This document shows positions 11,074 to 24,537 of a DNA stretch of 64,000 bases, in pieces. Source of the stretch: Adineta steineri. Lineage: Eukaryota > Rotifera > Eurotatoria > Adinetida > Adinetidae. Location of the stretch: assembly GCA_905250115.1 (NCBI GenBank), contig CAJNOI010000002.1, positions 564,771-628,770 on the forward strand, read 5' to 3'. Each line of letters starts with the position of its first letter. The first letter of the stretch is position 1. A model generated the notes under the pieces. That model was given only the letters and a program-made list of their open reading frames with translations, was not told where the DNA came from and ran no database searches. A program made the translations under genes and the position numbers.

Positions 11074-14000
11074 ATGGCCACTCCTCAAGATGATGAGCAT
11101 CGTTCATCACAACGTAGTGGTAATGTAATCCGTGTTCGAGCTCCATTATCTTTTCAAAGATCATCGATTCCAATAGCACCACCACTTATGTCAAATTTAA
11201 GAAATTCTCAAGTAAATGTCAACGATAACATGAATGAACAACATCCCATTGTTCAATTGAGTTCTGGTGTTGTTAGGTATTTATTTATGAGAGAAAGTTT
11301 GATATCATTAATTAAATTTTTTGTTAATTTTCATTTTAAAGACATCATCGTAATAGAGGTCATAGTTCAAATGCTAGAGGTGGAGGAAGACAAACAAATA
11401 TGAATAACCATACTCAATCTTTTATGCCAAATAATAATAATAATAATAGAGATTTTTCTTCAAGACCTAATTCAGGATCTACAAATTCAACCACTAGACA
11501 AACGTAAGCAATGATTATTATTTAAAATCAATTTAATATTATATTAAATTCTTTAGATCAAATAGAGTATCATCTCTACCACATATTACATATCCTATGC
11601 TTACTAATTTACTTGATAAACAACCAGATGAAATTCTTGATCAAATGCTTCATCCAAATTTTCAATTAAAAGCATTTTTAAAAGATGATCGAATGAAAAA
11701 ACGATCTGATTGGATAGTAACAATGACAAGATTACTTGAAAAGATTACTACTTGTAATACATCAAGTGAACGTATAATCAAGGTTTTAGAACAATTACCT
11801 AGAACATTATATATCGAAGGTGTTTATGAAGAAGTTGCTAAACTTGATCCTATAACTGATCAATTACGTTTCGATTTTATTCAATTATTCCTCAAAATAT
11901 TCAATAAATTTCTTTCTATAACACCACATTCTGCTGATGATTTAATTAAAATATCTGAACGTATTGAATTACAATTTCATAAAACTAAAATAAAATCACA
12001 GGTAAAATAAATATATTGGGGAGATCTTTTTCATTTAATAATATGAATATTATTTTTAGGAATTTGAAGATACAAAAGTTCTACTTGATGAAGTACTTGA
12101 ACAAATTGAAGCTATAAATTATCGTAAAAAACAAAAACAAGAATTATTAAAAGCAAAAATGCCGACGACGGCGACTAATAATAATAATAATATTGAAGAA
12201 AATATTGATCCACCACCAGATGATTATCGTCTTTTACCAATTATACCAAATGTAACAGAAATTTTATCTGAACGAAAACCATATCTTCGAAGAAATATTA
12301 TTAATGGTGTTTATGAAGATCCTCAACATTATCTTGATGTAAATATAAATTGATTGAATTTTTTTCTTTGTAATATAATTTCATTTTTTCTAAGATTCAT
12401 TTCCGTCTTTTACGTGAAGATTTTGTTGGTCCACTACGTGATGGTATTACACAATATCTTTCTAATACTGGTGGTAAAAATTTTAATGTACGTATCTATG
12501 AAAATGTTCGATCACTTGGTTCACGATTAAGTCCACGTAGTGGTATTGTTTATGATTTACGTTTGGATATTGTTATGGCATCGAAAATTTCTTGGGTTAA
12601 TAGTCGACGATTGATATATGGCAATTTACTTGTTCTTACTTATGATAATTTTAAAACATGTGCATTTGTTACTGTCGAAGATCGAACACAAATTGAAAAG
12701 GATTTCATTATATCGGTAAATTTTATAGTTTATTATTAAATTCTCTAATCGTTTAATTAAATTAGGTAAAAACATTAGAAAAAATAAATAATAGTGAACA
12801 AATACAAGTAGATCTTGATGCAATTGATTCATCATATTCATTAATAATGATTGAAACTACAACATATTTTGAAGCTTATCGTCCAGTTCTTAATGCTCTA
12901 CAATCAATCGATATTGAACATACATTTCCACTTGCTCCATTTCTTCTCAAATTAAGTAATGAAATGGTACCACCAGATTATATTACACCAACAACAACTT
13001 ATGATTTTACTCCTTTGCTTGTTCAACCGAATTCAGTTGTAACAGCTAGTGTTGTTGTTCATGAAAGCGTACCACAACATCGAGGTCTTGGACGTCGAGG
13101 TCCGATTCAACCAATTACTGCTAAAGAATTTCAAATTCGATATAAACAATCAAATCAAGTATTACCAAAATATAAATCTGTTTCATTACTTAAAAAGGAT
13201 GATTGGCCAACACATGATGAATTACATCTTAATCCAAAACAACGAGACGCTTTAATTTTAGCTTTAACAAGTAAAGTTGCACTTATTCAAGGACGTAAGT
13301 AAAACTTAATTTGAATTATATTTAAAGATACGAACTGAGTTTGATTTTAGCACCGGGAACTGGAAAAACTTTTCTTGGTGTACGAATAACTGAAATGCTT
13401 TTACATAATCGATCTGTATGGTGTCCACCAGATGAACAAGCAACACCAATTCTAATGATATGTCATACAAATCATGCACTTGATCAATTTTTAGAATTAA
13501 TTATTAAACGTCTTAATATAAAGGAAGGTTAGAATACTTTTATTTTTATCTTAGCATATAGAATTTAAACTATTTTTTAGGTATTATTCGTGTTGGTAAT
13601 CGTTGTCAAAATGCTACTATTCAAAATTTTTCATTGATTAATGCACGTAAACATGCACGTGAAAGTCGAGCCATACCTGGTCATATCTATCATCAAAAAC
13701 GTTTGATATTAGATAAAAAAACTGAAGCTGAAGAAGTATTAAAAATACATGAACATAAAATTGTTCATTCTCGGACAAATATCATACCACTTTCATCATT
13801 TACTGATTATTCTATTATTGATAAGAAACATATTTCATCATTATTAGCTCCATATCCTGATGATGATTATTTTGATATAGCATTATGGGATTGGCTTGGC
13901 ATAGGTCAAGATTGTGAGCAAATATCCGAAGATTTAATTAATGTCTTAGATATTAATACTTCAATATCGAAAATGGACATCAATGATAACGAGAAAAAAG

Positions 14001-17000
14001 AAGAAGAAAACAAAGTTGATGATGAACAAAAACAAAATGATGAAGTAGAAACACAAACACAAGACGGAGAAAATAAAGATGATGATGAACAGCAAGAGAA
14101 AAAAGAACAAGAAATCAATGAAGAAGAGGAAGAAGAACAACGAAGACGCGATGAATTAGAAATTGAAGCAGAATATTTTGTTCCATCTGCTGTTCCTAAA
14201 CTACAATCAAAGAAATCAAAATCAACGAAAGCTTCATCAACAGATAATAATGGAGACGATGAATGGCGTGTTGTAAAAAAGAAACCTAATAATCGTCGTC
14301 GATTAATCAAAAATATTCTTCAATATCCAACAACATTAACTGATCAAACAATTCAACAACTAGATCATGATCTTTGGGCACTTCCTACTGCTCAACGTCA
14401 TGATCTTTATCGTTATTGGCTTTTAAAATATCAACATTGCATAAATGATTCAGTTCATGATGCTAAACATGAATATAACAAAGCAGTAACTGCTCTGGCT
14501 GAATATCATCAAGATGAAGACTATTTTATCTTAAAAGATAGTATTATTGTGGCAATGACTACAACATGTGCTGCAAAATATCATACTGTTTTAGAAAAAC
14601 TTCGTAAGAGAAAAAATATCTTGAAAATTTAAACGAAATTTTTAAATGTACATGTATTTTTCTAGAAAGTAAAATTGTTATTGTTGAAGAAGCAGCTGCA
14701 ATATTTGAAGCACATATTATTACTGCATTGAATACTAAATGTGAACATTTAATTTTAATTGGTGATCATGTACAATTAAGACCTAGTCCAAGTGTATATG
14801 AACTTGGAATGAAATTTAAAATTGATGTTTCATTATTTGAACGTTTTGTTAAAAATAATTTTCCAAATGTTCGATTGAATATTCAGGTAATTTATACATA
14901 CTAGAACATAAAGTTATTTCTTGGAAAATATTGACAACATAATTGATAGTAATCATTTGAGATAAGATTAGATAGTAATTTATAATATATCATTATTTTA
15001 TTTGTTAACTTTATAATTCTGATAATTTTAGCATCGTATGCGTCCAGAAGTTGCTCGTATAATGAAACATTTTTATGATGATTTGGAAGATCATGTTAGC
15101 GTTACAACTGAACGACCACCAGTTCGTGGTATTAACAACAATGTGTTTTTTATTAATCATTCAAATCCTGAAACAGCTGTAGCTGATGGAAGTTCAAAAC
15201 GAAATAAGTTCGAAGCAAGTTATGTTATTGAATTAGCAAAATATTTAATAAAACAAGGTTATCAAGCGCAACAAATAACAATACTTGTAATGTATCTTGG
15301 TCAACGACAATTAATTGCTAATCAAGCAAAACCAATTAAACTTTTACATGGTATTCGTATCATGGTATTATTAACTAATAATTATATTCTGATGCTATAG
15401 TTCTATTATTCATTGTTTTGTTTCAGGTTACAGATAATTATCAAGGTGAAGAAAATGATATAATTATATTATCATTAGTACGAAGTAATACACAGAAAAG
15501 TATTGGCTTTCTTAAAATTCATAATCGAATATGTGTGGCTTTATCACGTGCACGTTGTGGTCTTTTTGTTATTGGTAATATGACTTTATTAGCAGAAGTA
15601 GAAGACATGTGGAAAAAAATTATTAAATCATTAGCTGAAACTAATGAAATAGGCAAAGGTTAGTTGCTCATTTTATTATAATATAAACTAGAATTTTTTA
15701 TATTAGGTTTAAGTCTTTCTTGTCGTCAACATGAAAAAGATAAATTTATTGCTGATAAACCAGAATCATTTGCACAACGTCCAGAAGGTGGCTGTAATAA
15801 ACCATGTTGTACTCGACTTAAATGTGGTCATCAATGTGAATTAATGTGTCACAATTATGATTTTGAGTAAATGTTAAAAGAAAAATATTTACGAAGACTA
15901 TATATATTTTCTTTTTTTTAAGACATAAAGAAGTAGTTTGCCGTAAAAGATGTAATGACATTTTATCATGTGGTCATCCATGTACAAAACGATGTCATGC
16001 AGCTACACCAAATCAACATGATCCATGCCGAGTTCGTGTCGAAAAAACAATCAAGCAATGTGGTCATAAAATATCCTTTCAATGTGCACGAACACCAACT
16101 GTTAATGATTGTCAACAACTAGTTTTAAGACATCTTCCTTGTGGTCATGCTGTTAATGTTCCATGTTGTATTGTTTCATCACCATCAGAATTAAAAAAAT
16201 TTCCTTGTTCACAACCTTGTAAGACGGCACTTGCTTGTAAACATGAATGTACGGGAACATGTGGACGATGTCGTACCGGTCAATTGCATATACCATGTCA
16301 ACAAAAATGTGATCGCCCATTGATTTGCTCACATGTAAGTATAATTTCTAACAAAATAAATAGCTGAAGATTTCTAACATTCTTTTAATTACGTTTAGGT
16401 GTGCAAAGCACCTTGTGCTTCGAATTGTCCACCATGCTTAAAGGCATGTCAAACACGCTGTGTTCATTCTCAATGTAAAAAGCAATGTGGTGAATTATGC
16501 ACACCATGCAAAGAGGTCTGTGCAAATAGTAGAAATATATTTTTACGTTGATTGTAAAAGCATGACTAGATGTATTTCCATTTTTCTCACGAATGAAAAA
16601 GCTAAATTTTTAAGTTGAAATATGAGAATACCTTTTACATCTAAAATGAATCGTGTATATACTATACAGATAATAGATCGCTCACGTTTGGGAAAGTTCG
16701 AATCACTTCTCAGTAGATCAATATTCTTAAAAGCTTAGTAATTTTTCATTTCTTTTAAGAAAATTATTTAAATGTTAATAAAAACAGTATATTTTTTTTG
16801 TATTTAGCCATGTGCTTACAAATGTAAACATTTGCAATGTACACGTTTATGTTCAGAGCCATGTAATCGTGGACCATGTGATCAGCCATGTGATAAAAAA
16901 TTAAAATGTGGTCATGATTGTTAGTATATATTTTGACAAATATAATTTCCTTTATTTAAATGTCGTTTCCAAAATATAGGTATTGGTATTTGTGGTGAAC

Positions 17001-18305
17001 CATGTCCTCCACAATGTCGTATTTGTAATAAACATATTGTCCAAGAAATATTCTTTGGTACAGAAGAGGAACCTGATGCACGTTTTGTTTTCTTACCTGA
17101 TTGCGAACATTTGAGTATGTTTTAGAAAATACTTTTTTTTTATACTATTCTAATCTATCATTATTGAATTAGTTGAAGTATCAGCACTCGATACATATGT
17201 TGGAAATTCAATTAATAATCCAAGTGAAAATGTAGCTATTCGTTTTCCTGAATGTCCTCGTTGTAAACAACAAATTCGTCGTTGTACAAGATATATGCCA
17301 ATTATTAATCAAGTACATAATTTAATTACAAAAGTAAAAACAAAAGTCCTAGGTAATCGTACCGAACAAGAAATGAACGATCAACGAATACGTTTAGTGG
17401 CCGATTTTGAACAAACAAAAAATAATTTGAAGGAAACTAATCTTGAACAAACGAAAGCTTTCTTTGCAACATTATATAATCCAGATGGTCTTTTATCTGA
17501 TGATATCTTAGCTCTCATGAAGAATATTCTTTTATTTCTTAAAGAAATCGATAAACTTTTGATTGATGGACGAAAAAGACTATCAGACAATACATTTGAT
17601 GATTTAGTAAGTATTCCTCTATTAGAGTTAGATATTTAAGTACTTAATAACTGATTTATCTTATATAGATTAGTGCACCACTTAATCATATTATTAAATA
17701 TTTAACACATCGTCTACATCGAAATTTTTCATTACAACAAACAAATGATATTCAAGCAGAATTAGAACGCATTCGTCGTTTAATTTATATTGAAACTCTT
17801 ATTCATTCATATAAATCACAAATTTTAACACGTACTTTAAAAAAAGAAGATCAAGAGGGTTTGGATTCTATGCAATATCTCACAAAAAAACCTGGTCCAT
17901 TTACTGAACAAGATAAACAAAAATTTGATACGCTTGTTAAAAAATTTCAACATCTAAATAATTTACCTGGCTTAGGTATAACTGAACGTGAACGATTAGC
18001 GATTGTTGGTGCATTGAGTCTGACTCAAGGTCATTGGTATGTTTGTCCTAAAGGTCATCCTTATGTGATTACTGAAGTATGTATTTATTTTATTATGTTT
18101 ATTTTAAAAAAATAGTTGTTGTTTTTTTTAAATGTAGTGTGGCGGTGCCAGTCAAGTAAGTAAATGTCCAGAATGTGGAGAAGAAATTGGTGGTCAAAAT
18201 CATCAATTATTGTCAACAAACCGTCATTTCGGTTTAATGGATGGTTCACAGCATTCTGCGTGGTCTAACGACGCTAATTTGAATATCCGTGTACCTTTTT
18301 TATAA
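11074..18305 (+). CDS. ZNFX1: ZNFX1 orthologue: SF1 RNA helicase with NFX1-type and RZ-type zinc fingers
   Basis: Nineteen exons splice in frame to 1956 aa, close to vertebrate ZNFX1: 11074-11276, 11342-11503, 11557-12001, 12060-12338, 12395-12715, 12766-13294, 13351-13527, 13581-14603, 14666-14886, 15032-15364, 15427-15658, 15707-15866, 15923-16334, 16399-16515, 16808-16919, 16980-17114, 17173-17606, 17669-18076, 18138-18305. Domains in order: Gln/Asn/Gly-rich N-terminus, helical ARM-like region, the block [19 protein letters not shown], Walker A GPPGTGKT (646-653, split by an intron), Walker B-like VIVEEAAA (about 1051-1058), [30 protein letters not shown], then Cys/His NFX1 repeats (about 1310-1610) and a C-terminal RZ finger ([14 protein letters not shown]...CPECG). 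An acidic insert lies at about 835-900. The family senses dsRNA in vertebrates and sustains small-RNA inheritance in nematodes. AATAAA occurs at 18379. Confidence 0.93.
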
Positions 18306-18720
18306 TTGATTTTAAATTAGATTGTAATCAGTTTTTTTATTCTTATGAGTTTTCATTCATTATACATATAATCTTATAATAAACAAGAATACGACATAGT
18401 CATAAAAATAAATAGTTTGCAGATATATTGTCAAAACAAGAATCAAATGAGGCAGGTGATGAATTTCAATAGGTGGATCTTAACGAATCCGATAAAGAAT
18501 TAATCTCTTTCTGTTATGTCAGTTATAAATATAAATTTATCAATCATTCATTCTTTTGCATTTTTCATAACGAAAATTAAAAATTTTTATTCGACATTAC
18601 ATCTGTTTTCATATTGTATAAAATAGGAAACAAAGTCATATGAACAAAGCAAAATAATTGATTATCTCTTATCTATGGTACAAAAAAAGGCACAATATAT
18701 ATGTACATTACATATCAAAA
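18306..18720. other. Tail-to-tail spacer of ZNFX1 and the FHA kinase
   Basis: 415 bp of AT-rich 3'-end sequence between two convergent genes. Candidate polyadenylation signals for ZNFX1 are AATAAA at 18379 and again near 18408. No other gene is visible. Confidence 0.6.
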
Positions 18721-20341
18721 TCATCTTTCACAAGGTAAATTTAAGTATTTTCCAGTTTGTGAATGTATAAGTTTTTGAATTCGTTCAAAGCATGCATTAT
18801 CACGAAACCAAGTATAACGAAATAATTGAATCATATCCGGTCGAGCAAATGTATTTTTTTCTAATGTTTTTGCAATAATTTCTTTGGCATCCTTTTTGAA
18901 ATGAGATATTGAATTTAATGCACGAATACCTCGTAAACGGAAAATAGTATCTCCCACATAAGCATTCAGTAAAGTCATACCAAATGACCATACCTAAACA
19001 AAAAAAAATAATTATTTAAATCTATCTAAGGAAATGTTGTTTTAATTCTATTAGAATTCAATGCATTCTTAGCTAACTGTTATCATAAATTATTATCTAT
19101 AGAATATTTTTTATCTTTCTTACTCTTCACACGAAGTCAGATTATTCATTATCAAATAATTATCTACTCACAAAATAAATATATCAAACAATCATATTCT
19201 CTCTTATGAATGCGAAAAAATTTAAACTTCTTACATCAGCATTTGTAGAATGTCCTGTTTGAAATAGTACTTCAGGTGCCATGAATTGTTGTGTACCAGC
19301 AATCGTTGTATTTAAATATCTTGATGATGCATAAACATATTTTGCTACACCAAAATCACTTAATTTTGCTATTGTTTCTTTTTCATTTGTCATCAGAAGA
19401 ACATTAGCTGGTTTTATATCTCTATGAACCTAAAAATAATTTCAATTAAAATTTTTTTTTAATTCATTTATTTTTACTATTTTAAGTCGATGTAAATAAG
19501 CAAGTGCACAAGCAATTTGATAAAAAATAAATTTACATTCATCATCAGTCATAATATATGTTTTATGTATTCGATCATATAATGATCCACCGCCAGCATA
19601 TTCCATTTCAACAAATAAATTTGTTTTTTCATGAAACACTTCAAAACGACGTAGGATACATGGATGATCAACGCTACCATGTATCGATCTATGTATACGA
19701 ATTTAAATAAAATATGAAAATTCAAAACAAAAAAAGTTTATTTACACTTCTCGATAAAGATATTTAGAAAATCCTGGGCCAATTTGTTTTTCACAATGAT
19801 CTTTATTTATAATTTTAACTGCACGATGTGTTTGTGTTATAGATGATACTGCTTTATAAACATTTGCAAATGAACCTGAACCAAGTAGATTCGCTTTTAA
19901 ATATCGTTCATCAAGATTAATAACATTAAATAAACCTGATAAACGAATAAATTTATAAGCACGATTTTCTATTAAAGCAAGTGAACTAAAAATTAAAAAT
20001 TAAGAAAATTTTTCTATTTCATTATTTTATTTCACTTACATAATATGTTCAGGATTTTGAAATGAAATTTTTGATTGATGAACTAATTCACCATCAATAT
20101 AACAACCATTTCTACTAATATCATGAAAGATTATCGAACGACCATTATTTACACATTCAATAATAAAATGTTTTGAACTTAAATGAATAAAATATTCATG
20201 TTGTCGAAGTTCAGGTGAATCTAATACAATATCACATTCATGTAGATGACGTCCAATTGTATATGAAGATTTTGTTAATATTTTACGAGGATAAATGCTA
20301 TTGATCGGTTCTAAATAACCCCATGGAACTGAACAAGACAT
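18721..20341 (-). CDS. FHA-domain serine/threonine kinase (Chk2-like architecture)
   Basis: Five exons: 20341-20040, 19985-19746, 19688-19478, 19429-19235, 18993-18721 (406 aa). The N-terminal FHA domain starts VPWGYLEPI, as in Chk2, with phosphothreonine-binding landmarks SYTIGRHLHECD, SSKHF and SRNGCYIDGE. The kinase domain follows: GSGSFANVYKA (136-146), VK pair with Lys158, HRDIKPANVL (253-262), DFGVAK (276-281), GTQQFMAPE (296-304), WSFGM. All catalytic residues are present, so it should be active. FHA kinases of this layout act in DNA-damage checkpoints. The catalytic loop reads DIKPANVL rather than the CAMK-type DLKPENLL, and the protein is shorter than vertebrate Chk2, so direct Chk2 orthology is probable rather than certain. 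Confidence 0.87.
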
Positions 20342-21883
20342 AACTATTGAGAAAAATTTCTAATATGGATGAAAACAATAAATGAATTGGACAGTTGAAC
20401 AGAATTATAAGAAAGACGAAGAAAAGAAAAGAAAAAGGAAAAAGAAAATATGAGTGATCGTCGGGCAATGCTGTGGCTAGAAATTGAAATTATGATCTCT
20501 CTCAATTTTCGTCATTCTTCTCTTTCTGTATACATGTATAAAGTGTGTCATGAATGATTACGTATACAAACAATAGAATTATGAAAGAAGATAAACCAAG
20601 AATAGATCAAACTTTGTACACACGATTTCTTCAATATAGTTGCACCATTAAAATAAATTTTACTTTTTCAAAATGATCATCTTAATTAAAAACTCTATTA
20701 GTGAGCAGCGGAAGCTATGGTGGAAAATCACTTTTGCGCGAGACATATTCGAGGTGGTATAACATCTTTTTCTGAAGAGATAAAAAGAATCGCCTGGGGG
20801 TGGCGGTCACCAACCACTGTGTTTCCCACTGTTTGATATATGTATAGATGGATCAATATAGGACGAATTCATTTTTATCATTGGTTTTGTAAATGAATAA
20901 ACAAATCAAGTTTTATTTTAATAATGATAGCTCTCAATACAATCTATACTGACTGAGAAAAACAATTCTTTGTTTGATTCTACTCAAATCTAATTTACAA
21001 AAGAAAATTATTTTTGATACCATATTATAATTAATATCATATCAATTATTGTCAACAGTTGTATCGGATAGAAACACAATCAAAAGTCCTTGATATTTTC
21101 TATTTTTAGATTTCTAATAATCTTTTATGTTTCTGATTCTTTGTTATCGATAAATCGATCGAAGTCCGATATCTGATTGTATCTTTTTTGAGATTACGAA
21201 TTCTATTAATTGGAAAAGACCAAGTAGACAATATTCTACAAAGACAGCTTGTTAAAATATCATTGTTTCAATATTATGAAATTATTTTTCTTTATACTCT
21301 TTTTTAATGGTTGATAACGTATTTCCGTATTATTAAAGTGTTTCGCTTATTATTTTTCATGATTCCCAAATAAATTACTTTAATATTACATATATAAACG
21401 TCAAAACGAATATTAATTAATGCTATAACTTTCTTTAAGAAAATTTTCTTTAATACGATAAATTAATTGGTATTGTTTTTTATAACAAAGAAAACGAAAA
21501 TATACGCCATCTGTCTCTTTGTATTGGCTCCTATTTATCTTTCTATATTACGTTTTTGGATTAAAATGTGAACATAATTACGACGCCTATTCAGCCAGAA
21601 AAATACGTCATAAACGTAAAAAAAGGTAAAGAATCTGTTCGCACTTGAAGAACGAATGTTGTTCTTTTTCATTGAAATTATTCTTTTCACACTACAAGCA
21701 AATGAATATACATATGAAATGACACATATTGCGTGATTTTCCTTTACTTATAAAAATAATTTATTTGTTTTTTTTGTTTCATATTTTATACAGGTAACTA
21801 TAATGTTGTCGTCGATCGAACAGTGGCAAAGAACAGATATTCAACCAATATAATAAAATATATATTATTTTTTGTATTATAAA
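20342..21883. other. Head-to-head promoter region of the FHA kinase and ceramide kinase
   Basis: About 1.5 kb with no gene. Most is AT-rich, but 20701-20830 is clearly richer in G/C (GCGCGAG, CCTGGGGGTGGCGGTCACC) and could be a shared regulatory block or a non-coding RNA. An acceptor-like TTTTATACAG at 21784-21793 just before the CERK ATG suggests a 5'-UTR intron for that gene. Confidence 0.45.
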
Positions 21884-24030
21884 ATGCCATTGACATTATA
21901 TTCGACAACATGTTTTATAAAAAATGATCTCTATCGTTTACATATATATGTTAATGATGATGACGACGATAAAAAGAATTCTACAGATACTCAATTATCT
22001 AGTTTTACATCGACTGATATTTCAAAAGAGTCGATTAAACCATCATTAACTCAAATAAAGTTTCAATTAATAAATGAGAAGAAGAATACAAATACTTCAA
22101 AAATAATTATTCTTAATCAATTACTTAATGTTCAACAAACAAAAATTATTACAAAAAAAACTAGAAGAAATTTTAATATTAGTACGGAAGTTTTAAATAC
22201 ATATGGAACAATAACACCAATAGTTGAACAATCAAAACAAACAAGTTGTACAACATTGAATACACAAATTTCAGAAATTGTTGTACCACAAACACCAATA
22301 ATATCTCGACAATTTTCATTTGGACGATTTTTTTCAACACAATCAAATCCAGATGATAAACTTAATCCAACATATAAATCAATAGTTAAAATAAATTATG
22401 TTGATATATCGAATTCAATTAGATGGAATATAAAAAGATTAGAAGTTGAAGTTGAAACAGAAGATATTGCTAATGAATTGTATATGAATTTAAATTTATG
22501 TTTATCAACACTTACACAACGACCTCAGAATCTATTAGTTTTTATTAATCCATTTGGAGGCAAAGGTAATAAGATGTTATGAAAAGAATTAAAGTTTCAG
22601 TACTGATCGTATTCATATAATAGAGATATTTTTTATTTTATTTTCTCGATAGTTCAGAGAAGAAATTCTTTTATATATTTTTTAGGTCGAGCACCTTATG
22701 TATATGAAAAACAAGTATTACCTATATTTAAAGAATCAAATATTAATGTTAAAGGAATTTATACAGAACGTGCAAATCATGCACATGATTATATCCTTAA
22801 TGAAGATTTGAGTGGTTACGATGGTCTTATTTGTGTTGGTGGTGATGGAATGTTTGCTGAATTATGTCACGGACTTTTATTACGAACATCTCATGAAGCA
22901 CATTTAGATATTCATGATCGACAAGTAAATCTAATTCGACCTGATCTAAAAATTGGTGTTATACCAGCTGGTTCAACAGATGCCGTTGTTTTTGGTACAA
23001 CTGGTTTAAATGATCCAATAACAAGTGCTTTACAGATTATTGTTGGTGAATCACTTTTAATTGATATAGCAACAGTAAAAGAAAATTCTTTAGTTTGATC
23101 TATTATTTATTTAATCTATTTTAAAGGTTCATAATGAAAAAGGATTCGTACGATTTATGGCAACAATGCTTGCCTATGGATTTTTCGGTGATATTATTCA
23201 TCAATCAGATAAATGGCGTTGTTTAGGTCCATTAAGATATGATTTAGCTGGATTCTGTCAGTTTATCTCAAATAAATCTTATCATACGGAATTAACAATA
23301 ACATTAGCATCATCATCTGATTCAACACAAATATGTCAACCAGGAACAGTAACATTAATGAATAATACTAATAATGAAACAACATCATCTTCTATACCTC
23401 CTTTAACTCAAACAAAAGATACTATCAATTCAACAACAAATACTTCGAATAAAGTTCTCGATAAAATAGTAACGCCAGGATTAGAATTTTGTCGTAGAAA
23501 TTGTGAACAATGTGCTCTAGTAGATAAACCTCATACTGATAAAGTTCAATCACCATTACAAATCAAATGTGAAGGAAGATATACAACAATAAATTGTCTT
23601 AATATGCCTGGACGATGTGCAAAAAGTAAATTTGGAATGTCACCATATGTCCACTTAGGTAAAATGAATTGTTAAAATAATTAAAACTTTTTTTTTGCAA
23701 TACTTTTTAGGTGATGGAACATTTGATTTAATACTAGTTAAACGTTCCTGGTTCACAGGTTTTCTTCGTTTTCTTATTCAAGTTGCTAGTGATGGTCGAA
23801 CTATAGAAGATTTACATAATGTTGAACGACATCGTGTTAGTGAAGTTCTTATACGTCCAATGCATACCGATCAGATACGTCTTGGTAATTGGGCATGCGA
23901 TGGTGAAGTTATTTCTGGTAATGAAATTAAGATTCGTATTCATCGTCAAGTTCTTAATCTTTTTGCATCGGGTATACAATTTGATAATGTACGAACTAAT
24001 AATCCAATAAAAGAAGTTAAAACAAACTAA
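21884..24030 (+). CDS. CERK: Ceramide kinase
   Basis: Four exons: 21884-22565, 22686-23074, 23127-23658, 23711-24030 (640 aa). The diacylglycerol-kinase-type catalytic fold is clear: FINPFGGKG at about 220-228, ICVGGDGMFAE (276-286), IGVIPAGSTDAV, AYGFFGDI and a C-terminal NWACDGE. The ceramide-kinase signature CxxxCxxC is intact at Cys479, Cys483 and Cys486. The N-terminal 200 residues hold a divergent PH-like region with an Asp-rich loop. The enzyme phosphorylates ceramide to ceramide-1-phosphate at Golgi and plasma membranes. It is longer than the vertebrate enzyme because of Ser/Thr/Asn-rich inserts. AATAAA occurs at 24211. A divergent paralogue lies at 44.4 kb. Confidence 0.93.
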
Positions 24031-24537
24031 ATCTAGTACACGTTTTCGAATTCAAAACAACAAAAGATGAAGAAGAAAATAAATTATTCAATGATATATA
24101 ATTTTTCTTTTTCTTTTGAATGTATATGCACGAAATTTTTATAACGTATTTCTTTTTCTCATAATTGTACTATGTGATCTTCTTCGTCTTTTATCCGTAT
24201 ATGGAGTAACAATAAAATTTAAATAATGAAATATTCGATAATTTCTATATGATAAAAAGAAAAAGTCAATAGAGCTGTTTATTTACTTTCAGTTAATATT
24301 TCGATTAAGTATTACGTCTAAATATACTTATTACGGTACGAAAAATAATTTATCTAAACAAACAAATAAAAATGATTAATTTCAGATGAATCACAGTAAC
24401 AAAAAAAGTAGTATTAATCGATTCATTATATGTCTTATTATTGCCATCCAAACAGAAAAACGAATATAATAAACAAATACATTTTTTTAATGAATACTAT
24501 CAAATATTTTTCAAGAAAAAAATTTTTTTTTTCTTTC
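24031..24537. other. 3' flank of CERK, no gene seen
   Basis: About 500 bp of AT-rich sequence between the convergent ends of CERK and the 64-aa micro-protein gene. The AATAAA at 24211 probably ends the CERK mRNA. Confidence 0.5.

Noticed and set aside
13906-14310. 134-codon minus-strand Ser/Cys/Phe-rich frame
   Set aside because: It is the antisense shadow of the Glu/Asp/Lys-rich insert of ZNFX1.
16689-16710. GTTCGAATC resembling a tRNA B box
   Set aside because: It lies in a ZNFX1 intron without an A box, acceptor stem or terminator at the right spacing.
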